A DNA stretch of 49,603 bases from a virus. The stretch is from IMG/VR virus record IMGVR_UViG_3300013102_000039, positions 1 through 49,603 of that record. The stretch is one strand, 5' to 3'. The notes beneath the pieces are model-generated. The model did not search any database and was not told the DNA's origin. It saw only the letters and a program-made list of their open reading frames with translations. Every line of letters starts with the position of its first letter. The first letter of the stretch is position 1. The position numbers and the translations under genes were made by a program. Below are positions 14,992-22,240 of this stretch, piece by piece.

Positions 14992-16326
14992 TTGATTAAA
15001 AAATTTAAGTTTAATGGGATGGATCATTCCTTCATAACTGATGGTGTGGATCTAAATCAGAATACTTTCACTACAATAATAGGTAAAAATGGATCCGGTA
15101 AGAGCAGGATGCTTAGACAGCTCATTGACAGCTGTCTTAATGCCAGACTGTGCGGCAAGTCTCTAGATGGCCAATCGTTGCCCTCTAGCGTCATTGCTGT
15201 TTCAACAAGCCCCTTTGACCGTTTTGAACTTGTTGATTCACCCTTCGAGCGGCAGAGCGAAAGATTAATTAATGTACGCGATTACTATTTCTACCAAGGG
15301 CTGCGAGGGATCTTTAGTGTGAACTTGGGTATGTCCTACATGGTTAGGACAATGTCGTCGCTAATAAGGGCTCTTGATAACAATTCTGAACGATTGATTA
15401 CTGTTCTTGATGTGCTGGACTATTTAGGGTTCAAGAAAGGAATCAGAGCTAAATTTAGATGTGAGATTACGACGCCCACATTGAATAAACTGGCTGCTGG
15501 TAACCTAATAATGGATCAAGTCGATATCCAGCGCTGGGGTAACGAAGCTAGGCGATTAATGCACAGATTGGAGGATTCTGCTCCTGGATATAGGGAGGAA
15601 GTTGCGAGTGCTATTAGTCATTATGTGACAGTCTCGCGTGGAGTAGGATTAGATATTGAGATTTCTGAATTAGGTGTTATTGATCTTGCGTCTGGCCTTC
15701 CAATTGATGTTAGTGCCGTGACTTTGATTGAGTGCGGTGTGTTGAAGCTAAGGTCATTATCGCTGCAGAAAAAAAGCGATGAGCGAGAATTCAAAATAAG
15801 TGATGCTAGCTCTGGTGAGCAATGCGTTGTTTTGACAATGCTCGGAATCGCTGCACGGATAAAAGACGGATCTTTAATTTGCATTGATGAGCCCGAGATA
15901 TGTCTGCATCCTGAGTGGCAAGAAAAATTCATCGAGTTGTTGATGTTGACATTCAGAGACTTCAGGTCTTGCCAGTTTATAATCGCGACTCACTCTCCTC
16001 AGATAGTTTCTCGCCTGGGAAGTAAGAATTGCTTTGTACTTACCATGCACGACGGCCAAATTGAGGATGCGGTAAAATACAATAATAGGTCGGCGGATTT
16101 TCAGTTGGCCGAAGTTTTTAATACGCCTGGATTTAAGAATGAATACCTGATGAGGGAGCTTCTTTCTATATTGGTATCGCTTTCATCGGGCAAGGAACTA
16201 AGCAATGAAAATAGGGATTTTATTGCAAATGTCATTGGTTTAAAGGAAAGCATCAATCATGGTGATCCCGTTCTTGACTTAATCGTGCTTTTGGAGGAGT
16301 CGATTCGTGGCCAAGAACAATATTAA
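14992..16326 (+). CDS. AAA/ABC-type ATPase, candidate PtuA-like defence protein
   Basis: A 444-aa ATPase: Walker A GKNGSGKS at 31-38, ABC-type signature SSGEQ at 273-277, Walker B LICIDEPE at 295-302, and a conserved histidine in ATHSPQ at about 334. The central 230 residues form a variable lid. This is the OLD/SMC-like pattern of defence ATPases. The start is a TTG at 14992. It overlaps the HNH nuclease gene by 20 bp, which is the gene order of Septu (PtuA-PtuB). Codon use is strongly AT-rich compared with flanking phage genes, so the pair was acquired. A defence role is inferred. Confidence 0.88.
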   Translation: MIKKFKFNGMDHSFITDGVDLNQNTFTTIIGKNGSGKSRMLRQLIDSCLNARLCGKSLDGQSLPSSVIAVSTSPFDRFELVDSPFERQSERLINVRDYYFYQGLRGIFSVNLGMSYMVRTMSSLIRALDNNSERLITVLDVLDYLGFKKGIRAKFRCEITTPTLNKLAAGNLIMDQVDIQRWGNEARRLMHRLEDSAPGYREEVASAISHYVTVSRGVGLDIEISELGVIDLASGLPIDVSAVTLIECGVLKLRSLSLQKKSDEREFKISDASSGEQCVVLTMLGIAARIKDGSLICIDEPEICLHPEWQEKFIELLMLTFRDFRSCQFIIATHSPQIVSRLGSKNCFVLTMHDGQIEDAVKYNNRSADFQLAEVFNTPGFKNEYLMRELLSILVSLSSGKELSNENRDFIANVIGLKESINHGDPVLDLIVLLEESIRGQEQY

Positions 16327-17041
16327 GAAAACTGTGTATTATCTTGCGCAAGTAGAGTATTCGGGCAAGGCAAAGGATTACGTGGATGCTTTCGGTAAGA
16401 AAAAAACCGAAGATAAATCTGGATGTCAGTGGGAGGTTAAAGGTGACAAGGATTTAATAGCTCTAAAGAAAGTGATAAAAAAGCACTATTTAAAAGCTCA
16501 AGATTTCCGATGCGCCTATTGCAGGCAAAAAGTTGTTGTTAAACATAATGCGGCCTGGGATACAGAGCATATTCTATGCAAGGATCAATATCCTCAGTTT
16601 ATGTTTGAGCCCAAGAATCTCTGCGTAAGTTGCAAAGACTGTAATAATATCAAGCGGGCAAAAAATGTACTAACCAATAAGGGGCGCACAACCTTTCCAG
16701 ATGCGCCTGATGACTATATTATTTGCCATCCTCACCTGCATAATTACGCGGATCATATAAGGGTGATCCGAGAAGCGGTTCTTTATCTGCCTATATCTAA
16801 AGAAGGTAGGCAGTTGATTGAGATTTGCGGGCTGCTCAGATTTGTATTCGACTTTGCAGGCTACCAAATTGAATCGATTGAAATTGGACAAACCATAATT
16901 GAGTTAGCTTCACAGCTCCAAAAATCTACAAACTCCCTCGAGAAAGTGGCCATTATGAGCATAATGAAAACATTGCTGGAGCAGAGGATTACCAGTGATT
17001 TGGTACCCATTTCTAAAGGTTACCTCTCAACATCAGCTTGA
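16307..17041 (+). CDS. HNH endonuclease, candidate PtuB-like effector
   Basis: A 244-aa protein with an HNH core: C69-x2-C72 (CAYC), D85-T-E-H88, N104 followed by L-C-V-S-C109, then K-D-C112-N-N-x-K. The four cysteines would bind structural zinc, and H88 with the asparagines forms the metal-dependent active site. The C-terminal half is helical and unrecognised. The start is GTG at 16307 with GGAGG ten bases upstream, nested in the ATPase gene, so the two are coupled. It is AT-rich like its partner. It probably cuts nucleic acid when the ATPase senses infection (inference from Septu). Confidence 0.88.
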   Translation: MAKNNIKKTVYYLAQVEYSGKAKDYVDAFGKKKTEDKSGCQWEVKGDKDLIALKKVIKKHYLKAQDFRCAYCRQKVVVKHNAAWDTEHILCKDQYPQFMFEPKNLCVSCKDCNNIKRAKNVLTNKGRTTFPDAPDDYIICHPHLHNYADHIRVIREAVLYLPISKEGRQLIEICGLLRFVFDFAGYQIESIEIGQTIIELASQLQKSTNSLEKVAIMSIMKTLLEQRITSDLVPISKGYLSTSA

Positions 17042-17096
17042 ATACTGTCCGTGTCCGGGAAGCGGCGAGGTCATGTAATAAGCGGATGATGTGATC

Positions 17097-18173
17097 TCAA
17101 ACCCGTTTCGCTGACCACACGAGAAGTATCCTTCCCTGAACAAACACTTCATTGATGCTGATAACCCGATCTTTGTGCTGCGGGTTGTCAGAGATCATCT
17201 CGAAGTGCTCTGCATCGGCGATCTGCAGGCGCTTGATGTAGAAGTGGCCTTGCCAGGCGAAGGCGTAGATGCCGTCTCCAGTGAACTCACGCACGCTGGC
17301 GTCGATGATCATCGGGTCTTTGTCTTGGATGGTCGGCGCCATGGACTGGCCTGAGCCGGTGATCAGCTTCAGGTGGGCCGGATCCTTATAGGTGACGCCG
17401 AGCTCACGCAGGTGCTGCTGGCTGACGGTCACGTCGCGGAACATCTCGGGAAAGTCGTGCACTACCTTGCCGCCACCCATGGCGCCCTGGACGTCGTAGT
17501 GCGCGATGCGGATCTCATCGCCGCCGGTGGGACGGCGGTGGAAGTCGGCCACGATGACGTTATCGGCTGACGCCGAGGTGGGATATGTGTCGTTCAAGGT
17601 TTCAGTGACGGATTTCTCCAAACGCTCGAGCTGATCCGGGCGCAGGTTCTTGCCCTGCAGCATTTGCAGCACCTTCTCCGCGGCACCGGACGGCTGCTTA
17701 CGGCGTGGTGGCTCGCCCTTTCCTGATAGCAGCCAGTCGACGGTGGTGTCGTATCCCTCGGCGAGCGCTGCCAGGTTCTCGTTCTTGATGTTGCCGGTGT
17801 CGCCGGCAAACCACTGCCGCACTGCTTCGTAGCTGACGCCGCAAGTGGTGGCGATATCGCGCTTCACACCGCGGGTGCCGATGCCTGGCCGGCGCGCGAT
17901 TACCAGCTTGGTGATGCGGCTGGTGATGAAACTGTCGTCTGGCTCTGGAGCAGCGTCGAGCGGCTCCTCTTCGTCAGAGAGATCAATGAGCGATGAGGGG
18001 TTGATGCCCAGCGCATGGGCGATCTCGACCAGGCGCTTGTGCCTGGGGATGTTCTTGCCCGACTCCCACGCTTGCACCGACTGCGGGCGGACACCAAGCA
18101 GCCTGCCCAGCTCGGATTGGTTGAGCCCTAGTTTCTCTCTGGCCGCCGTAATGCGGCTTGCGATGGTTTCCAT
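17097..18173 (-). CDS. cI: CI-like repressor with two HTH domains and S24 domain
   Basis: A 358-aa lysogeny repressor. An XRE-type HTH at 1-65 (LNQSELGRLLGVRPQSVQAWE) is followed by a second HTH at 84-150 (VKRDIATTCGVSYEAVRQWFAG, then TVDWLLSGKGEP). After a linker comes a LexA/S24 domain with S277 (GSGQSMAPT) and K314 (YIKRLQ). Typical CI proteins have one HTH and about 210-260 residues. No clear Ala-Gly cleavage site is seen near 230. The ATG at 18173 was chosen because a longer frame would run through the operators. It faces Cro across OR. Confidence 0.93.
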   Translation of the reverse strand: METIASRITAAREKLGLNQSELGRLLGVRPQSVQAWESGKNIPRHKRLVEIAHALGINPSSLIDLSDEEEPLDAAPEPDDSFITSRITKLVIARRPGIGTRGVKRDIATTCGVSYEAVRQWFAGDTGNIKNENLAALAEGYDTTVDWLLSGKGEPPRRKQPSGAAEKVLQMLQGKNLRPDQLERLEKSVTETLNDTYPTSASADNVIVADFHRRPTGGDEIRIAHYDVQGAMGGGKVVHDFPEMFRDVTVSQQHLRELGVTYKDPAHLKLITGSGQSMAPTIQDKDPMIIDASVREFTGDGIYAFAWQGHFYIKRLQIADAEHFEMISDNPQHKDRVISINEVFVQGRILLVWSAKRV

Positions 18174-18184
18174 GCGCGCAACGA

Positions 18185-18246
18185 TACAACTAACGGTTGT
18201 AGCTGGCATTGCAATTCTCGCTTGTAAATTACAATTTTCGGCTGTA
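18185..18246. promoter_or_regulatory. OR operator cluster (three 17-bp sites)
   Basis: TACAACTAACGGTTGTA (18185..18201), TGCAATTCTCGCTTGTA (18210..18226) and TACAATTTTCGGCTGTA (18230..18246) share TRCAA-N7-YTGTA with the OL cluster at 11961..12021. Start-to-start distances are 25 and 20 bp. They fill the 108-bp gap between the divergent CI and Cro genes. Confidence 0.85.
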
Positions 18247-18250
18247 GCTT
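18222..18250 (+). promoter_or_regulatory. pR, early rightward promoter
   Basis: A -35 TTGTAA (18222..18227) and a -10 TAGCTT (18245..18250), 17 bp apart, overlap the second and third OR sites. Transcription would begin about 25 bp before the Cro-like start codon. The repressor-maintenance promoter in the opposite direction could not be placed with confidence. Confidence 0.7.
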
Positions 18251-18281
18251 TGCGGGGTAGTTCACCAGCGAGATCACAACC

Positions 18282-18506
18282 ATGACGCAGAACGCTGCGA
18301 CTAAAGCCGCCCAGGCCGTCGGCTCGCAATCCGCATTGGCGCGGGCGATTGGCTGCTCACCTCAGTTCGTTCAGCAGATGTGCGCCAAGGGGCGCATTCC
18401 GGCGGAGCGGGTGCTGGCCATCGAGTCTGCCTCCGGCATTTCTCGCCATGAGCTGCGGCCCGATCTTTACCCGGAAGAGAGCGCCGTGGAGAAGCCGGCC
18501 GCCTGA
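18282..18506 (+). CDS. Cro-like regulator (YdaS-type HTH)
   Basis: A 74-aa protein divergent from CI and first in the rightward operon. AAQAVGSQSALARAIGCSPQFVQQMCAKGRIPAERVLAIESASG is the YdaS/Cro-like helix-turn-helix with the usual ending RHELRPDLYP. It would compete with CI at the shared operators and commit the phage to lysis. It is named Cro by position and fold; YdaS members are also discussed as antitoxins, but no toxin partner is adjacent. Confidence 0.9.
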   Translation: MTQNAATKAAQAVGSQSALARAIGCSPQFVQQMCAKGRIPAERVLAIESASGISRHELRPDLYPEESAVEKPAA

Positions 18507-18595
18507 CCACGATTCGCATCCTACCGATCCACTGCCGTAGCCGACAGACGGCTGGAAGGGATGGGGATTTATACAGTGCCCGGATCGCGGGCAAT

Positions 18596-18642
18596 AAAAA
18601 GCCCGGTGGCTAGACCGGGCTCCATGTAACGCAACATCACGA
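18596..18642 (-). ncRNA. Candidate OOP-like antisense RNA
   Basis: A leftward transcript is predicted from the minus-strand promoter at 18649..18677, starting near 18642. It would end at an intrinsic terminator: stem AGCCCGGT/ACCGGGCT (18600..18607 with 18614..18621) followed, on the minus strand only, by five T. The plus strand has no T run after this hairpin. Position between cro and the O-like gene, size of about 45-50 nt and direction match lambda OOP RNA. Expression is not shown. Confidence 0.5.
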
Positions 18643-18648
18643 GGCCTG

Positions 18649-18677
18649 ATTATGGGCATTTCCCTTTTTCCCCGCAA
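18649..18677 (-). promoter_or_regulatory. Candidate pO-like promoter
   Basis: On the minus strand a -35 TTGCGG (18672..18677) and a -10 CATAAT (18649..18654) are separated by 17 bp. It reads leftward into a terminator about 45 bp away, so it could only make a short RNA. Confidence 0.5.
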
Positions 18678-18747
18678 CACAGGATGTGGCGCGCCACGTT
18701 CTGGCGTTGTGTGTTTCGTGGCGCGTGGTGATAGCCATGGCCGGTGA
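18652..18747 (+). CDS. Possible 31-aa leader/small protein upstream of the O-like gene
   Basis: A short frame beginning MGISLFPRNTGCGAPRSG and ending ARGDSHGR, overlapping the O-like start by 11 bp. The ending ARGDSH recalls the C-terminal motif of small Ash/Icd-like phage proteins. A GAGG lies eight bases upstream of its ATG. The frame also crosses the antisense promoter region. Coding is plausible but weakly supported; it could serve translational coupling. Confidence 0.35.
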   Translation: MGISLFPRNTGCGAPRSGVVCFVARGDSHGR

Positions 18748-19525
18748 CTGGATCAAGTTCGAGCTGGCCACGCTCGATAAGCCCGAGGTGTGCCAGATCG
18801 CTGACCTGGCGAACATCGACCTGGATGCGGTGGTGGGCAAGCTGCTGCGCGTGTGGGGCTGGTTCGACCAGCAGACCGAACTAGGTAACGCTCCGGGCGT
18901 TACCAAAAAGTTACTGGATCGTTTGGTTGGCGTTATCGGCTTCTGCGATCACATGGTTTCGGTCGGTTGGCTGCTCGAGGTGGACGGGGTGATCAGCATC
19001 CCGAATTTCGATCGCCATAACGGCAAGACCGCCAAGAATCGCTCTCTCACGGCCCTGCGCGTGGCCAGCCACAAAAAAGGTAACGGCAAAGGTAACGCTG
19101 CGAGCGTTACTCCTGCGTTAGCAGATGCGTTACCTAAAGAAGAGAAGAGAAGAGATAAAGAACAACAACAACAGGCGCCGAGCCCGACAGCGGGAATTGA
19201 GGCTCGCCAGCGGTTCGAGATGTTCGAGGGCTGGGCACCCGACGAGGTGAGCCTGGCGCCGCACCTGAAGCTGATCGGCGTGCCTGGTGACCAGGTGACC
19301 AAGCAGGCCATCGCGGAGTTCGTGTCGTACTGGATGACCCGCGACGCCTCGCACAACCAGGGCAGCTGGTGCCGCGAGCTGGTGGCGTCGATCCACCGCA
19401 ATGCCGTGCGCACTGCTGCCACCCAGGGTACTCGCCCTGGCCGCACCAGCCAGCACACCGGGCTGGCCAACCAAGAACCACATGCCGGCCTGGAGGCCAA
19501 TGCCGATGGAACGTTCCAGCTCTAA
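18737..19525 (+). CDS. Replication initiator, lambda O-like, with DnaT-type domain
   Basis: A 262-aa protein. The N-terminal 100 residues (GDWIKFELATLDKPEVCQIAD, later VVGKLLRVWGWFDQQT) form the winged-helix DNA-binding part seen in phage initiators. A hydrophilic linker (115-150) is encoded by repeated GTAACGC sequences. Residues 165-221 (WAPDEVSLAPHLKLIGV to GSWCRELVASIHRN) match the DnaT DNA-binding domain that contacts ssDNA and the helicase loader. It is followed directly by the DnaC-like gene. Start at the ATG at 18737; the in-frame ATG at 18686 has no ribosome site. Confidence 0.88.
   Translation: MAGDWIKFELATLDKPEVCQIADLANIDLDAVVGKLLRVWGWFDQQTELGNAPGVTKKLLDRLVGVIGFCDHMVSVGWLLEVDGVISIPNFDRHNGKTAKNRSLTALRVASHKKGNGKGNAASVTPALADALPKEEKRRDKEQQQQAPSPTAGIEARQRFEMFEGWAPDEVSLAPHLKLIGVPGDQVTKQAIAEFVSYWMTRDASHNQGSWCRELVASIHRNAVRTAATQGTRPGRTSQHTGLANQEPHAGLEANADGTFQL
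19079..19176 (+). other. Candidate replication origin within the O-like gene
   Basis: Five GTAACGC-type elements in both orientations lie at 19079, 19091, 19104, 19115 and 19127. They are followed at 19135..19176 by a purine-rich, A-dominated tract (AAGAGAAGAGAAG-type, then CAA repeats) that would melt easily. Another inverted pair, GGTAACGC/GCGTTACC, lies at 18884..18904. Iterons plus an easily melted tract inside the initiator linker is exactly the lambda ori layout. This is inferred from pattern. Confidence 0.55.
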
Positions 19526-20318
19526 CCCGTTGGGCGCAAGCCTGGCGCGCCTGCAGCAGTCCGCCGGGATATCCGGCACCCAGCCGGCGAAGTGCCCGAG
19601 CCATGGCGATTACATCGCGACGGTGCTGCGAGAGGGCCAGCTTTCCGGCTGCCCGGAGTGCTCACGCCAAGCCCAGGCCGTTGCCGAGGCGCAAGAGCGC
19701 GACGAGCAGCTACGCCAAGCGGTGTCGGCTCGCCTCGAGCGGCAACTGGGGCAGGCGCTGATCCCGCCGCGCTTCAAGACCAAGACCTTCGAGAACTACC
19801 GGGCCGCGACCGATGGCCAGCGCGTGGCGTTGGCTGCAGCACGGCGCTACGCCGTGGACTTCCCGGCCAATGCAGCGGCGGCGCGTTGCCTGATGCTGCT
19901 GGGGCACGTGGGCAACGGCAAGACGCACCTCGCGGCGGCGATCGCCAATGTGGTGATGGTCGAGCACCGCCGCAGCGTGCTGTACACGACCGTTTCGCGG
20001 GTGTGCCAGCAGGTGAAGGCGAGCTATGGCAAGGAGGCGCAGCAGAGCGAGCGGGAGGCGATCGAGATGTTCCGCACGCCGGATCTGCTGATTCTCGACG
20101 AGGTTGGCGCGAGCTACGGCACGGACTTCGAGCGGATGGTGATGTTCGAGGTGATCAACGCCCGTTACGAGGAGATGAAGCCAACGCTGGTGATCTCGAA
20201 TCTGTTCGCCGAGGCGCTGGCCGGCGCCCTGGGCGACCGCACCGTGGACCGCCTGCGCGAGGGTGGCGGGGTGGTGGTGGTGTTCGATTGGCAGAGCGCG
20301 CGCCGAGGTGTGGCATGA
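19506..20318 (+). CDS. DnaC-like helicase loader ATPase
   Basis: A 270-aa AAA+ protein. An N-terminal zinc site (C30-x2-H33 and C49-x2-C52) is followed by Walker A GHVGNGKT at 133-140 and Walker B LLILDEVG at 194-201; the sensor region is near VISNLFAEAL. It would load the host DnaB helicase at the origin bound by the O-like protein. The ATG at 19506 was chosen because GGAGG lies nine bases upstream. It overlaps the O-like gene by 20 bp. Confidence 0.92.
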   Translation: MERSSSNPLGASLARLQQSAGISGTQPAKCPSHGDYIATVLREGQLSGCPECSRQAQAVAEAQERDEQLRQAVSARLERQLGQALIPPRFKTKTFENYRAATDGQRVALAAARRYAVDFPANAAAARCLMLLGHVGNGKTHLAAAIANVVMVEHRRSVLYTTVSRVCQQVKASYGKEAQQSEREAIEMFRTPDLLILDEVGASYGTDFERMVMFEVINARYEEMKPTLVISNLFAEALAGALGDRTVDRLREGGGVVVVFDWQSARRGVA

Positions 20319-20473
20319 CCGTCGCGCAGGCGCAGGCTCTAGTGCAGCTGCTGCACGTCGGCTTTCGGGTTGAGCAGATGGGCAGGCGGGTGATCAGGGT
20401 GCAGCGCGGGAACGATTACCGGCTTGTGCTGCAGGACGGTGGGTTGAAGCGGGCGATGGGGGCGAGGCGATGA
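20315..20473 (+). CDS. Small phage protein after dnaC (52 aa)
   Basis: A 52-aa basic protein beginning MTVAQAQALVQLLHVGF and ending LKRAMGARR. Its ATG overlaps the DnaC stop (ATGA), and its own stop overlaps the next start in the same way. Two-way coupling is the main evidence. It has the strand-rich pattern FRVEQMGRRVIRVQRGNDYRLVLQDGG. Function unknown. Confidence 0.65.
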   Translation: MTVAQAQALVQLLHVGFRVEQMGRRVIRVQRGNDYRLVLQDGGLKRAMGARR

Positions 20474-20766
20474 GGCAGTGGGATACCAAAAAACACTTCA
20501 GGCCACGTTACGCATTTGTCGCGAAGCTGGTCTTTGCCGGCCTCTGGATAGCGGTCACGCAGCCCAATTGGCGCTACGCGGTATCCACCTTCTTGGAGGG
20601 CTGTCGTGAGTTGTCACTCCACGTGTTCGGGGTTGCACTCGCAGTGATTCTGCTCGTAACCAGCCCAATTGCGTTTCCGGTGCTGTGCCTCGCCGAGTTT
20701 CTGACCGCACGAAAGCGAAGATTGGCTTACCTCAAGCGAAATCGCGCCTGCGATGAGGATATCTGA
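20470..20766 (+). CDS. Small membrane protein of the replication operon (98 aa)
   Basis: A 98-aa protein with two hydrophobic helices at about 17-35 (FVAKLVFAGLWIAVTQ) and 51-75 (VFGVALAVILLVTSPIAFPVLCLA), and basic ends (MRQWDTKKHFRPR and TARKRRLAYLKRNR). Coupled by ATGA to the previous gene. It may be an early inner-membrane protein that affects the host or incoming phage. No family is recognised. Confidence 0.7.
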   Translation: MRQWDTKKHFRPRYAFVAKLVFAGLWIAVTQPNWRYAVSTFLEGCRELSLHVFGVALAVILLVTSPIAFPVLCLAEFLTARKRRLAYLKRNRACDEDI

Positions 20767-20976
20767 ATGAGCAACCTCCTGCGCATCCGCATCGTCCCGA
20801 ACCGCCAGCACTGCTACCGCACTCCCGACGGCTACGTGCTGTTCAGCTGCCGCTACCAGCATGCCCGGGTGGCAGTCATCCGCCCGGGCGAGAGCGTGCC
20901 GTTCGTGTATCGCCTGTCCGCCTTCGGCGCAACCGATTCAATCGAGGCGGATCGTGCCGCCAGAGGAGTTCGCTGA
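20767..20976 (+). CDS. Hypothetical early protein (69 aa)
   Basis: A 69-aa protein, strand-rich (LLRIRIVPNRQHCYRTPDGYVLFSCRYQHARVAVIRPGESVPFVYRLS). It starts one base after the previous stop and overlaps the next start by one base. Similar short proteins appear in Pseudomonas phage replication operons. Function unknown. Confidence 0.65.
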   Translation: MSNLLRIRIVPNRQHCYRTPDGYVLFSCRYQHARVAVIRPGESVPFVYRLSAFGATDSIEADRAARGVR

Positions 20977-21206
20977 TGGCAAGCCCAACAATCGAAGATT
21001 TGCTGACGCTGGCTGAGGCTGCTCCATACGTGGAGAACCCTAAATTTCCCGGGTCACGTATTTGGAGTGATGCGGCAAGTCATTACGTCGACCTTGAGCA
21101 GCATATGTTCGGCGATCCTATCGAAATGGCAAAGGCGCTGATCGGGCAGATCCACGCGCTGCAGTCGCAGATCAGAGCGATGCGTGCCCAGCAGGAGGCC
21201 CGCTGA
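20976..21206 (+). CDS. Hypothetical early protein with C-terminal helix (76 aa)
   Basis: A 76-aa acidic protein. It has an N-terminal helix (TIEDLLTLAEAA), a short polar middle, and a long C-terminal helix (DPIEMAKALIGQIHALQSQIRAMRAQQEAR) that could form a coiled-coil dimer. The starts and stops overlap by TGATG on both sides. Function unknown. Confidence 0.65.
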   Translation: MASPTIEDLLTLAEAAPYVENPKFPGSRIWSDAASHYVDLEQHMFGDPIEMAKALIGQIHALQSQIRAMRAQQEAR

Positions 21207-22237
21207 TGGCCAAGAAACCAGGCTTCCGCAGCCTCGGCGATGTTGTCGAGTGGTGGCTGTCGCGCATCGAGGGTGACCGCACGCGCAGCGAGAAGTACCG
21301 GGCGAGCATGGGCTGCCTGATGCGTAAGCATGTGCTGCCGCGCGTGGGTAAGGTGGCGCTGCGCAAGGTGGACCGTGTGACGTTGGATGACCAGCTGGTG
21401 TTCCCCATGCATCAGGATCTGGCGCCGCGCACCGTGCAGAAGGCACTGCAGGGGCTGCGCCAGGCGTTCGCCATGGCCGAGACGCAGAAGCGCATGGACA
21501 GCAACCCCCTGGCCGGCACGACCTTCCGGGATTTCTACAAGGGCAAGCTGCGGCCGAAGCCGGCGGCGTTGTCGCGCGTCGACCTGGCCGAGTTGGTGCA
21601 GCACCTGGTGGAAGTGTTCAACGCGGACCCGGCCAAGGGCATGTTGCCGCTGATGATGCTGGCCCACGGCACGCGAATCGCCGAGACGCTGGCGGCGCGC
21701 TGGGGCCATGTGTCGCTGGATGAGCGGGTGTGGGTGATCCCGGAAGCGAACACGAAGAGCCGCCGTGAGCATGTGCTGCCGCTGACTACCCAGGTGCTGG
21801 GCCTGCTGCGCCGGTACCGCGCCGCGCTGCCGGATGCTCGCTTGAAGACGGCCTGGCTGTTCCCAGTGCGCGGCGGTGCTGGCATGGCGCTCACCAGCGG
21901 CCATGCCCTGATGCGTGAGGTGAGCGGCCGGCAGTGGACGAGCCACGACCTGCGCAAGCTGATGCGCTCCAGCCTGGCGGACATCGGCGTCGATCACATG
22001 GTGGGCGAGCTGCTGATCAACCATGCCCTGGGCGTGACCACCGAAACCTATCTGACCCGCGACGCGATGGACCGCCGCCGCGAGGCCTTGGAACGCTGGC
22101 ATGCCCGGCTCGATGAGTGCGGCTTTTCCGATGCGCACGGCCAAAAAGTGGTCGTTCCTGCACTTCTTAAAAATGACTGCAAGCCAGAAGCGGCGGGCGA
22201 TAGCGCCGTTTCCGGTATTTCTACGTGGGGAGGGTGA
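21206..22237 (+). CDS. Second tyrosine recombinase, in the early operon
   Basis: A 343-aa integrase-family protein, distinct from the prophage integrase. It has an N-terminal SAM-like core-binding domain (ending about 110). The catalytic residues are Arg in AHGTRIAETLA, Lys in ANTKSRREHVLPL, H-x-x-R in SHDLRKLM, His in INHALG and Tyr in TETYLT, so it looks active. No att-like repeat adjoins it. It could resolve phage DNA multimers or act in recombination during replication. It is coupled to the genes before and after it, so it belongs to the operon rather than to a separate inserted element. Confidence 0.92.
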   Translation: MAKKPGFRSLGDVVEWWLSRIEGDRTRSEKYRASMGCLMRKHVLPRVGKVALRKVDRVTLDDQLVFPMHQDLAPRTVQKALQGLRQAFAMAETQKRMDSNPLAGTTFRDFYKGKLRPKPAALSRVDLAELVQHLVEVFNADPAKGMLPLMMLAHGTRIAETLAARWGHVSLDERVWVIPEANTKSRREHVLPLTTQVLGLLRRYRAALPDARLKTAWLFPVRGGAGMALTSGHALMREVSGRQWTSHDLRKLMRSSLADIGVDHMVGELLINHALGVTTETYLTRDAMDRRREALERWHARLDECGFSDAHGQKVVVPALLKNDCKPEAAGDSAVSGISTWGG

Positions 22238-22240
22238 AAA

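Noticed and set aside
18596-18621. The hairpin at 18600..18621 as a terminator of the rightward operon.
   Set aside because: No T run follows on the plus strand; the T run exists only on the minus strand, so it was assigned to the leftward RNA.
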